From contig JBECKW010000225.1 in assembly GCA_040235505.1 (NCBI GenBank), positions 1-12,745 on the forward strand: DNA of 12,745 nt, read 5' to 3'. The DNA is from JBECKW01 sp040235505. GTDB taxonomy: Bacteria > Desulfobacterota > Desulfobacteria > Desulfobacterales > JAFDDL01. This document shows, in pieces, positions 1-6,640 of the stretch (its first letter is position 1; each line of letters begins with the position of its first letter). Position numbers and translations under genes: made by a program. A model generated the notes under the pieces. The model searched no databases. It was not told the origin of the DNA and worked only from the letters and a program-made list of their open reading frames with translations.

Positions 1-122
1 AGCGGGATATCGTTTTTCAGCCCCTCGGCGAGCTTCTTGCCCGGGCCGGAGAAATTCCGGAGTCGGGTATGGGTGAAACCGTTGTGGCCGGAAGAGAAGG
101 GTGGCTTTCATGCCAAGTGTGA
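1..122. other. Left-edge coding-like fragment, strand uncertain
   Basis: The edge has protein-like open frames on both strands and I cannot choose with confidence. On the plus strand a frame from position 3 is open to a TGA at 120-122 and would give a C-terminal tail ending in REGWLSCQV. On the minus strand a frame running off the left edge reads ...GPGKKLAEGLKNDIPL. It has a higher share of G or C at third codon positions (about 27 of 35 codons, against about 21 of 39), but it begins right after an in-frame TGA and has no start codon. An inverted repeat, CCGGA/TCCGG with a 5-nt loop, lies at 46-60. I recognise no family in either frame. It may be the end of a gene outside the window or a degraded remnant. 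Confidence 0.25.
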
Positions 123-158
123 GGGCAGAGAGCATGGGGCAGAGGGCATAGGGTAAAA

Positions 159-188
159 GGCTATGGGCTATGGGCGATGGGCGATGGG
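159..188. repeat. Heptamer tandem repeat, GGCTATG/GGCGATG, four units
   Basis: Four consecutive 7-bp units are visible: GGCTATG twice (159-172), then GGCGATG twice (173-186), ending in GG. The sequence just upstream (131-158) carries looser relatives such as GCATGGG and GGCATAGGG, so the array probably extends leftward in decayed form. It lies in non-coding DNA ahead of the glycosyltransferase operon. A short unit with paired variants suggests slippage and local duplication. I see no evidence for a function. Confidence 0.85.
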
Positions 189-288
189 TCGAGACATAGA
201 TCGGACGTGATTGAAAGACGAAAAACGAGCATCTTTTACATTGGTCTGAAAGCAGTTTGCACTCTTCGAGTTGAGTACATCGTGGGCC

Positions 289-336
289 GTCCACTGTGTC
301 CATTCTGTCCATTACGTCCACATCGTCCATATCCAT
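289..336. repeat. Nonamer tandem repeat GTCCAYNNN, five units
   Basis: GTCCA begins at 289, 298, 307, 316 and 325, an exact 9-bp period. It is followed by A or C-T variation (GTCCAC, GTCCAT) and three variable bases, and a decayed sixth unit (TATCCAT) ends near 336. It sits 39 bp upstream of the start codon of the first glycosyltransferase, so it is probably within or next to the leader. The unit is far too short for CRISPR. Role unknown: it could be a dispersed repeat of this genome, a binding array, or simple slippage. Confidence 0.85.
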
Positions 337-374
337 TTAGGGACGTAGGCACTTTCTAAACCATAAAGGGACCG

Positions 375-2081
375 ATGAACGAATCAAATCCGCAACATCC
401 GAAAGGCGTCAGAACAGGACATGTCCTATTGCTTTTAGGCTTTTTCCTCCTTGCCTATCTTCTGCCCATCGGGGCCAGGGACCTCGTTGTCCCGGACGAA
501 ACCCGCTATGCCGAAATTCCCCGGGAGATGATTGCCAGCGGAGACTGGGTGGTTCCCCGCATCGATGGTGTGCGCTACTTTGAAAAACCGGTGCTGGGCT
601 ATTGGGTGCATGCCGTTTCGATTCTTTTATTGGGAGAAAACAATTTTGCCGTGCGACTGCCTTCCGGCCTGGCCGTGGGGCTTACGGCCCTCCTCATATT
701 TCTGCTGGTTCATCGGGTTCGAAAGAAAGATGACGAAAAGGAAGGGGGTGCGGCCGTTCTGGCCACACTGATATTCATGTCGTGTTTTGCCGTGTTCGGA
801 ATCGGGAATACGGCGGTGCTTGACAGCCTGCTGTCGCTGTTTCTGACCGGAAGCATTGCCGCTTTCTTTTTTGCCACAGAGCAGGAACGCGGTTCCAGGA
901 AGGAGACGTATTTTCTACTTCTTGCCGGATTTTCATGCGGCCTGGCGTTTTTAACCAAGGGGTTTCTTGCCTTTGTCGTGCCGGTGCTGGCCCTGGTGCC
1001 GTATCTGGCATGGCAGCGCCGGTGGCGGGATATCCTGAGAATGAGCTGGCTGCCGATTTTAACCGCTGTTCTGGTGTCGCTCCCCTGGGCGATACTGATT
1101 CAGATGCGGGAGCCGGATTACTGGAATTTCTTCTTTTGGAACGAGCATGTCCGCCGTTTTCTGGCCAATAACGCCCAGCATAAGGAAACAGCGTGGTATT
1201 TTGTTCTGGTTGCACCGGCAATGTTCTTTCCATGGCTACTCACAGCGCCGGCAGCGATTCCCGGTATATTGAGCCGGATGAAGGGACAGGATTTCCGAGG
1301 AAGATTGATGCGTTTGTCCGTCTGCTGGCTGGTGCTGCCGTTTTTATTTTTCACTTCTTCAAGCGGAAAACTTCTGACTTATATCCTCCCATGTTTTCCG
1401 CCGTTTGCCATTCTCATGTCCTTCGGGCTTCTCCATGTATTCAGCAAAAAATGGTCCGGCAGGCTTTTAAAGTGGGGGATTGGCCTATGCGCGCTGCTTT
1501 TTTTTCTGGCACTGGCCGCTGTGCTTTATATCCAGTTTATCGGACCCCATGAAAAACATATCTTCGATCATCCATGGAAGGCCATCACCCTGGTAAACGG
1601 CTTCCTGTTTTATTTTCTTCTGTGCATCCAGGCACTGAGAAGCCGGCGAGTCATGAGCAAACTGCTTTTATTTGCCCTGGCGCCGCTTTTCTTTTTTTTC
1701 GTTGCCCACTTCATTCTTCCCGATTCAACCATTGACGTGAAATGCCCTGGCCCCCTGCTGGAGAGGAACAAACCGATCATCGATGAAAATTGTATCGTTA
1801 TTACGGATACGCATGCAGTCCGTGCCGTCTGTTGGTATTTGCATAGGAGTGATGTATACCTGCTGAATGAAGCCGGTGAACTCACCTATGGATTCAACCA
1901 TGAGGATGCACGAAGCAGGAACCTTGACATGCAGTCCGCCATTGACATGATCCGCAAAAATCCAGGGAAGGTGGTGGTCATCGGCCGGATAAGTAAAGAG
2001 CCCGAGTGGCGGGAACAACTCCCCGAACCGGTGTTTCGCGACAGCAGCGGCCCGAAAGGGTTTGAGGTCTGGAAATATTGA
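375..2081 (+). CDS. ArnT-like family 39 glycosyltransferase (GT1)
   Basis: A 568-residue polytopic inner-membrane protein of the PMT/ArnT superfamily. These enzymes move a sugar from a polyprenyl-phosphate donor onto an acceptor on the periplasmic side; ArnT itself adds 4-amino-4-deoxy-L-arabinose to lipid A. After the first membrane segment (about residues 17-34) comes the first periplasmic loop with the DE pair at 41-42 in PDETRYAEIPREM, then GVRYFEKPVLGYW (65-77), both very close to ArnT. A conserved stretch, SSGKLLTYILPCFPP with K332, lies mid-protein. Many hydrophobic segments follow, then a soluble C-terminal domain from about 450. The ATG is supported by AAAGGGA six bases upstream. The stop overlaps the regulator start (TTGA). 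The transferase fold is clear. The sugar and acceptor are inferred: no Ara4N synthesis genes (arnBCDA) lie in the window, so a different sugar is possible. Confidence 0.88.
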   Translation: MNESNPQHPKGVRTGHVLLLLGFFLLAYLLPIGARDLVVPDETRYAEIPREMIASGDWVVPRIDGVRYFEKPVLGYWVHAVSILLLGENNFAVRLPSGLAVGLTALLIFLLVHRVRKKDDEKEGGAAVLATLIFMSCFAVFGIGNTAVLDSLLSLFLTGSIAAFFFATEQERGSRKETYFLLLAGFSCGLAFLTKGFLAFVVPVLALVPYLAWQRRWRDILRMSWLPILTAVLVSLPWAILIQMREPDYWNFFFWNEHVRRFLANNAQHKETAWYFVLVAPAMFFPWLLTAPAAIPGILSRMKGQDFRGRLMRLSVCWLVLPFLFFTSSSGKLLTYILPCFPPFAILMSFGLLHVFSKKWSGRLLKWGIGLCALLFFLALAAVLYIQFIGPHEKHIFDHPWKAITLVNGFLFYFLLCIQALRSRRVMSKLLLFALAPLFFFFVAHFILPDSTIDVKCPGPLLERNKPIIDENCIVITDTHAVRAVCWYLHRSDVYLLNEAGELTYGFNHEDARSRNLDMQSAIDMIRKNPGKVVVIGRISKEPEWREQLPEPVFRDSSGPKGFEVWKY

Positions 2082-2761
2082 AGATACTAATCGTAGACGA
2101 TGAGCGCTCCCTGAGGGAACAACTGAAGAAAATTATGGAAAACCAGCGCTATATCGTCGAGACGGCGGCCGATGGAGACGCGGCGCTCGATAGATTGTTC
2201 GATACGGTTTTCGATGCGGTCATTCTCGATATCATGATGCCGGGAACCGACGGGTTTACGGTCCTGGATCAAATGCGAAAGGCGGAAATCCGGACGCCGG
2301 TCCTGATGCTGACGGCGAAAGGCGATGTCGAGGACCGGGTGAGGGGACTCGATCTGGGGGCCGATGATTACCTGGCCAAACCGTTTTCCTCGGATGAACT
2401 GCTGGCCCGGATCCGTGCGCTGCTCCGGCGATCCGGAAGCCAGGCGCTCTCTCTTCTGCAGGTTCAGGATCTTCAACTCGATACGGTCAGCCGAATGGTG
2501 ACCCGCGGCGGGGAACCGATTGATCTGACCCTTCGGGAATTTTCCATCCTGGAGTTTCTTCTTTATAACAAAAACAGGGCGGTGTCCCGCTTCAGCCTGG
2601 CCGAGCATGTATGGGGAGATGATTTCGACCTTTTTAACATGTCCAATTTCATCGACGTTCACATCAAGAATCTTCGCCATAAAATTGGAGATGCCGGCGG
2701 CGGACAGATTGTTCAGACCATTCGCGGCATGGGCTATATCATCCGGGACCCGGAAGAATGA
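2078..2761 (+). CDS. OmpR/PhoB-family response regulator
   Basis: A 227-residue two-domain regulator. The receiver domain (about 1-115) has the acidic pair D7/D8, the phospho-acceptor D51 in ILDIMMPG, T79 and K101 (AKPF). The winged-helix DNA-binding domain (about 128-224) has the OmpR-type recognition region NFIDVHIKNLRHKIGD and the terminal hairpin TIRGMGYII. The start is TTG at 2078, overlapping the glycosyltransferase stop as TTGA, with GAGG about ten bases upstream; it gives the canonical N-terminus MKILIVDDE. It is co-transcribed and probably translationally coupled with its neighbours, and its partner is the kinase immediately downstream. Regulators of this type (PmrA, QseB, PhoB) bind direct repeats with an 11-bp period, and three such repeats occur in this window. 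Linkage to an ArnT-like gene recalls PmrAB control of lipid A modification, but that role is inferred. Confidence 0.93.
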   Translation: MKILIVDDERSLREQLKKIMENQRYIVETAADGDAALDRLFDTVFDAVILDIMMPGTDGFTVLDQMRKAEIRTPVLMLTAKGDVEDRVRGLDLGADDYLAKPFSSDELLARIRALLRRSGSQALSLLQVQDLQLDTVSRMVTRGGEPIDLTLREFSILEFLLYNKNRAVSRFSLAEHVWGDDFDLFNMSNFIDVHIKNLRHKIGDAGGGQIVQTIRGMGYIIRDPEE

Positions 2762-4203
2762 CCGTAAAAACCAGAATCACGCTGTTTATCGCCGGGGCAG
2801 GCTTCATTGCAAGTCTGCTGTTTTCCGTCGTGGTGTTTTCCGAACTGATCGAGCAGCCTTTCCATCTTCTGGATGCGGTGCTCGAGGAAGAAGCCAACCA
2901 CAGCGTTGCGAAATTGATTCAACAAAAACAGAGCGGCGCTGAATCACCTTCCATGGGCATCGCGTCTTATTCCAAATATGTATACTGGACGGAAGTATAT
3001 GATGAGGAGACAGGACTGCTTTGCTATCAGTCTGATCTTGCAAAACTGGTCACGCTTTCCCGGATCGCCCCGGGGACGCACGCGATTACGACCTTAAAGA
3101 TCCCCCCTGGAACAACGAACATAGGGCAGGACCTGCATGGGAACCTGGTTTTTCGGGTCAGGGCTTTTCGAATCGAAACGAAAGGGAAGACATTCATTGT
3201 GCAGACGGCACGGCCCATAGAGAGGCTGCAGGAAGAGATACAGGATCTTATTCTGGGAACTCTCTCCGGTCTTGTTTTCTCCACCCTTGTGCTGATTGTC
3301 ATCAGCTGGTTTGTGGCCGGCAGGATTCTGCACCCGATCGGCACCATGAGGGATCTTGCGAGGGACATCAGTGAAAAAAATCTCGACCATCGGATTCCGG
3401 CCGGGGAAGGAAAGGATGAATTCAGCGAGCTTGCAAAAACCATCAACAAGATGCTGGACCGGCTTCAGTACTCCTTTTCGCGACAGAGAGAATTTTTATT
3501 CGCCACGTCCCATGAACTGAAAACGCCGCTGACCACCCTGCGGTTGGCCGCCGATGAGATCTCCAGGTGCGATCCGGAAATGCTTCCTTCATGTGCGCGG
3601 GATAATCTTCCGCGGTTAAGCGACCAGGTGCTTCGCATGGAGAGACTGGTGAAGGATCTGCTGAGTCTTTCTTCCCTGGAGGCGATGACTCGCGTTGACG
3701 AAGGGGCGGTTCAAATAAATGAACTGCTGATGTCCCTGGTGGAAGAATACCAATTTATGGCATATGCGCATAACATCAAAATGGACAGCGCCTTGGAAGG
3801 ATCTCTCGTTATTTCGGGAGATGCGGAAAAACTGCGCCGTGCCTTTTCAAATATTCTGGACAATGCCGTCAAATACAATATGGACGGCGGCCGAGTCGAA
3901 GTGACGGGAGAAATGATCGACGATGAAGTTCGGGTCGCCGTCGCCAATACCGGACCGGGTGTCGCCGCGGACGAAGTTCCCAAAGTGTTCGATCAATTCT
4001 TTCGTGCCGAAAAGTCTCGATCGAGCAGCCACGGCGGTTCCGGACTGGGACTTGCCATCGTGAAACGGGTAATAGAGCTGCACCATGGAACCGTAGCATT
4101 TGAAAGCCGGGAAGGGGACCTGACGCGGGTGACAGTGGTGCTGCCGGGTTTCCGGGAAACCGACTCGGAACGAGAAAATAGAAATTTACCCCAACACACC
4201 TAA
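2758..4203 (+). CDS. Membrane sensor histidine kinase
   Basis: A 481-residue inner-membrane kinase, partner of the preceding regulator (ATGA overlap at 2758-2761). The layout is an N-terminal membrane segment (about 7-28), a periplasmic sensor region of roughly 135 residues, a second membrane segment (about 166-187), HAMP (about 188-242), then the dimerisation/phosphotransfer helix with H252 in SHELKTPLTTLRL. The ATP-binding domain has the N-box NILDNAVKYN (365-374), G1 around N397TGPG, and the GGSGLGL lid (426-432). All catalytic motifs are present, so it should be active. The periplasmic part has no sensor domain I recognise, so the signal is unknown; acidic residues near 45-49 (EEEAN) could bind cations but this is speculative. 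It is closely related to the broken kinase at 6089-6581. Confidence 0.93.
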   Translation: MTVKTRITLFIAGAGFIASLLFSVVVFSELIEQPFHLLDAVLEEEANHSVAKLIQQKQSGAESPSMGIASYSKYVYWTEVYDEETGLLCYQSDLAKLVTLSRIAPGTHAITTLKIPPGTTNIGQDLHGNLVFRVRAFRIETKGKTFIVQTARPIERLQEEIQDLILGTLSGLVFSTLVLIVISWFVAGRILHPIGTMRDLARDISEKNLDHRIPAGEGKDEFSELAKTINKMLDRLQYSFSRQREFLFATSHELKTPLTTLRLAADEISRCDPEMLPSCARDNLPRLSDQVLRMERLVKDLLSLSSLEAMTRVDEGAVQINELLMSLVEEYQFMAYAHNIKMDSALEGSLVISGDAEKLRRAFSNILDNAVKYNMDGGRVEVTGEMIDDEVRVAVANTGPGVAADEVPKVFDQFFRAEKSRSSSHGGSGLGLAIVKRVIELHHGTVAFESREGDLTRVTVVLPGFRETDSERENRNLPQHT

Positions 4204-4329
4204 CGGCTGCACCTGATCTTACCAGACCCAGGTGAAGAAACTGTGAAGATGAATTGGATAGGGCGGTATTTTTAATCGAAGTACTCGGATATAGAGAAGA
4301 AATTGCGGCAAGAGGTTTTTCAATCGACA
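4204..4329. other. Convergent intergenic gap
   Basis: A 126-bp gap between the ends of two facing operons. A strong bidirectional terminator would be expected, but I see none. The only stem is CACCTG (4210-4215) with CAGGTG (4229-4234) around a 13-nt loop, with no T-run on either side, and its right arm overlaps the CTTCA direct repeat. A TTTTT run at 4269-4273 has no GC stem in front of it. Termination here may be Rho-dependent. Confidence 0.5.
4229..4248 (-). promoter_or_regulatory. CTTCA direct repeat, 11-bp period (copy A)
   Basis: On the minus strand this reads CTTCACAGTTTCTTCACCTG: two CTTCAC half-sites exactly 11 bp apart. It matches copies at 12273-12292 and 12672-12691; all three share CTTCA, then TTTCTTCA, then a final TG (15 of 20 positions identical). 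The spacing is that of OmpR/PhoB/PmrA-class operators. Its place in a gap between converging genes is unexpected for a promoter site. The repeat is certain; its role as a regulator site is inferred. Confidence 0.45.
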
Positions 4330-6078
4330 TCACTGCCCGGAAAAGTGTTGAGTGTTATCGGTATCTTCTCGAAATCCCGCCGTAGTCTTTTTATCGCCCT
4401 CAATCAAATAGAGTACGCGATTACCCCCGGTGATTGTTTTCTCAATGATTCTGCAGGGCAGATCAATCGGCGGTCTGTCTTCCTTTCCCTTTCTGTGTCT
4501 TGTATTTAAAATCAGGCTGTCGAATCGATCGTCCCTGCCGCCAAGGATATCTTCGATCTTTTCCCTGTCGGTGACCTGCGGAATGTCCATGCCGCCATAA
4601 AAATAGAGACACCCCAGGGTGGTTTCGTTCAGATCCACACCGGCGACCCGTCCCCTGTCGGTTTCAGGTATCCGGGATACAAAGGCTTTAATGTCCTTTT
4701 CCATGCTCTTCTCCCGGTCAATGGCGGACACAGGCATTCCCAGAAGGGTCATGTAAAGTACACCGGTGACAAAAATCAGTATCGTTTCCGGTTTGAGCCT
4801 CTTCCGGTATCGGAAGATCAGGACAAGGCAGGCTACTAATCCGGTAAAGGAAAGAACCTGATATGCACCGAAACGGGAAAGCGCCGTGAGAACCCCGGAA
4901 GGTATTTTTGAGGGAAATATTCGAGTAAAAAGCGGGCAGAAGGTGAAGAGCGAAATGAGAAAAAGTGAAAGACAGACCCAAAATTTCCCCAGGATTCCGA
5001 ACCATTTCGGCGTTCCGCTGCATATGCCCAGAGCGGCCATAATCGCATAAGCCGGAAGCACCGGGAGAAGGTAGATGGCCCGTTTCGTGGCGGCATTCGT
5101 CAGCAGGATGAGGGTGAGCACTCCCCAGGATAACAGGAACCATGTATCGGGGTCCACATGCCGCTTCCCGACCGCTTTTCGGATGACATATACGAACCAC
5201 AGAAAAACGAGGGGTGTCCAGGGAAATGCATAACTGATGAGATATTCTACATAATAGAAGGGGTTCCCCAGAATCACATGCCCTTTCGCGGCAGCCGCCC
5301 CGGTAAATCGCTCGATATGGTTCACCCAGAACCATTCATGCCACAGCGAGGCCCCGCCCTTAAAGTAAAATGGAATAATCCATAATGCGCAGAAAGCAGA
5401 AACAAACAGCAGGATCAGAATGTTCTGCATGAAAAACCGGGGCAACCGAACGTTTTCCCGTTTGCGCAAGATGATTCGCTCCAGAAACAGGATAAACCAG
5501 GGGATGGCCGTCAGAACGGGACCGACCAATCCCTTGGCGAGAAAGGAACCCGCAATGCAAATCCCCGCCCATGGGGCATATGCATAACGATCTTCACGGA
5601 AAACCTTGAGGAGACAATACACGGAACCGGCCACGAAAAAAGCAAGGGCGGCATCTACACGGATCCAGTGAAAATTTTCCACAAAGCCTTCCATACAGGC
5701 AAGAAATACGGCGGACAGCACCCCGACCCGCTGACCGCCCAGATGTCTCCCGATCAGAAAGGTCAACAGGAGCACCCCCAGACCCAGAAAAGCCGACCCC
5801 AGCCGAACAGCTCCGACATTACCGAAAAGAGGTCCAAACACTTTGATCATCAGCGCGGAAAATGCGAAGTAAAGCGGTGGCTTCTCGACGAAAGGCGTGC
5901 CCGCCAGGCTGGGGATCACCACATCACCCGTCCGGCTCATGGCCAGACTTGCGGCCGCGACACGGGGTTCATCGGGTGTCCAGAGATCATGACCGACGAT
6001 CCCGGTAAAACAGATCAGGATAACAACAATAAGGCACAGAACGGTGTCGCTTTTGGAATATTTTGCGCAGGATGTCAT
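4330..6078 (-). CDS. Family 39 glycosyltransferase, ArnT/PMT superfamily (GT2)
   Basis: About 582 residues, polytopic, inner membrane. The first periplasmic loop has the PMT-type acidic pair at 36-37 (TPDEPRVAAASLAMSRTGD) followed by FVEKPPLYF (63-71). TKRAIYLLPVLPA (331-343) corresponds to the SGKLLTYILPCFPP stretch of GT1. A soluble domain of about 130 residues ends the protein. It is more distant from ArnT than GT1, so its sugar or acceptor may differ. I chose the ATG at 6078 because AAAGG lies seven bases upstream; the ATG at 6096, which would add six residues, has no ribosome-binding site. It overlaps the end of the broken kinase (TAA at 6089-6091) by a few bases and is the last gene of the efflux operon, so it is probably co-expressed with the pump. 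Confidence 0.85.
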   Translation of the reverse strand: MTSCAKYSKSDTVLCLIVVILICFTGIVGHDLWTPDEPRVAAASLAMSRTGDVVIPSLAGTPFVEKPPLYFAFSALMIKVFGPLFGNVGAVRLGSAFLGLGVLLLTFLIGRHLGGQRVGVLSAVFLACMEGFVENFHWIRVDAALAFFVAGSVYCLLKVFREDRYAYAPWAGICIAGSFLAKGLVGPVLTAIPWFILFLERIILRKRENVRLPRFFMQNILILLFVSAFCALWIIPFYFKGGASLWHEWFWVNHIERFTGAAAAKGHVILGNPFYYVEYLISYAFPWTPLVFLWFVYVIRKAVGKRHVDPDTWFLLSWGVLTLILLTNAATKRAIYLLPVLPAYAIMAALGICSGTPKWFGILGKFWVCLSLFLISLFTFCPLFTRIFPSKIPSGVLTALSRFGAYQVLSFTGLVACLVLIFRYRKRLKPETILIFVTGVLYMTLLGMPVSAIDREKSMEKDIKAFVSRIPETDRGRVAGVDLNETTLGCLYFYGGMDIPQVTDREKIEDILGGRDDRFDSLILNTRHRKGKEDRPPIDLPCRIIEKTITGGNRVLYLIEGDKKTTAGFREDTDNTQHFSGQ

Positions 6079-6088
6079 AGTGCTGCCT

Positions 6089-6581
6089 TTATCCATTGGG
6101 TGGTTTTGGAAATAGAACCGTGAGTTTTGTCCAGCCGGCCGGCTTGGTTGTCATTGTGACATCCCCTCCATGGAGCTCGACGATTCTTTTCACGATGGCC
6201 AATCCCAGTCCGGAGCCGCCATATCGGGAGGACCCGGGAACTTTCAACCCTGTAAAACTGGTTGAATACCTTGTCCGATTCGGCTTCGGGAATTCCGTCG
6301 CCTGTGTTGGCGACATGAAGCGTCACAAATGTATCCGTCTTTTCCGCATCCAAATGGATTTCCCCGCCGTCATAGTTGTATTTTACGGCGTTGTCCAAAA
6401 TATTGGAGAGCGCCCGGGCGATTTTTTCGATATCGCCCCTGATGGTCAGTTTTTCGGGGACTTGCGCCTCTATCCGTTTGCCGGAGCAGGTGGCCGTGCA
6501 AGAAGTCAGACAGAGGTCTTCCCGGCCTTGTGAAAGCATCTCGTCATTGGAAAGCCGTATCGTCGTCAACGGTGTTTTCAA
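6089..6581 (-). pseudogene. Broken sensor histidine kinase (remnant)
   Basis: Only the C-terminal part of a kinase related to the intact one at 2758-4203 survives. It begins at LKTPLTTIRL, just after where the phospho-accepting His-Glu should be, so the sensor, both membrane segments, HAMP and the active His are gone. From KTP to the GD of the ATP-binding domain it has 49 residues where the intact kinase has 101, so a second block of about 52 residues (the second dimerisation helix) is also lost. The N-box NILDNAVKYN and VANTGDG follow. After NQFYRVESSR an extra G in the run at 6233-6238 shifts the frame; the next frame continues SSRYGGSGLGLAIVKRI to the TAA at 6089. Three independent lesions make it non-functional. 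Confidence 0.9.
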
Positions 6582-6640
6582 AGTACCCGCTTCAGTTGAT
6601 CCAGGAGTTGGGGTTCGTCATCGACGATTAAGATTCGCAT
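6578..6640 (-). pseudogene. Response regulator N-terminal stub (20 codons)
   Basis: From ATG at 6640 the frame reads MRILIVDDEPQLLDQLKRVL and then TGA (6580-6578). This is the first strand and helix of a CheY-like receiver, with 12 of 20 residues identical to the intact regulator at 2078. The phospho-acceptor Asp, the rest of the receiver and the DNA-binding domain are absent; the next bases already encode the kinase H-box region. Compared with the intact pair, the deletion spans roughly 1.4 kb. The start overlaps the RND permease stop by 13 bases, so this was once the gene directly downstream of the pump. It may still be translated as a short peptide, but I infer no function. Confidence 0.85.

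Larger units (their letters stand above)
123..374. other. Non-coding region upstream of the glycosyltransferase operon
   Basis: About 250 bp with no credible gene. Besides the two tandem repeats it contains a weak promoter-like pair, TTGAAA near 211 followed 17 bp later by TTTTAC, which I would not rely on. The operon must be transcribed from here or from further left. A 60-codon frame from 177 runs straight through both repeats and looks non-genic. I find no copy here of the CTTCA direct repeat seen elsewhere in the window. Confidence 0.5.

Noticed and set aside
289..336. CRISPR-like array
   Set aside because: The period is only 9 bp with a 5-bp core; CRISPR repeats and spacers are several times longer and no cas gene is present.
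177..359. 60-codon plus-strand frame upstream of the glycosyltransferase
   Set aside because: It runs through both tandem repeats, and its translation reflects the repeats (CPFCPLRPHRP) rather than a protein family.
4210..4234. Intrinsic terminator formed by CACCTG/CAGGTG
   Set aside because: Only a 6-bp stem with a 13-nt loop and no T-run on either strand.
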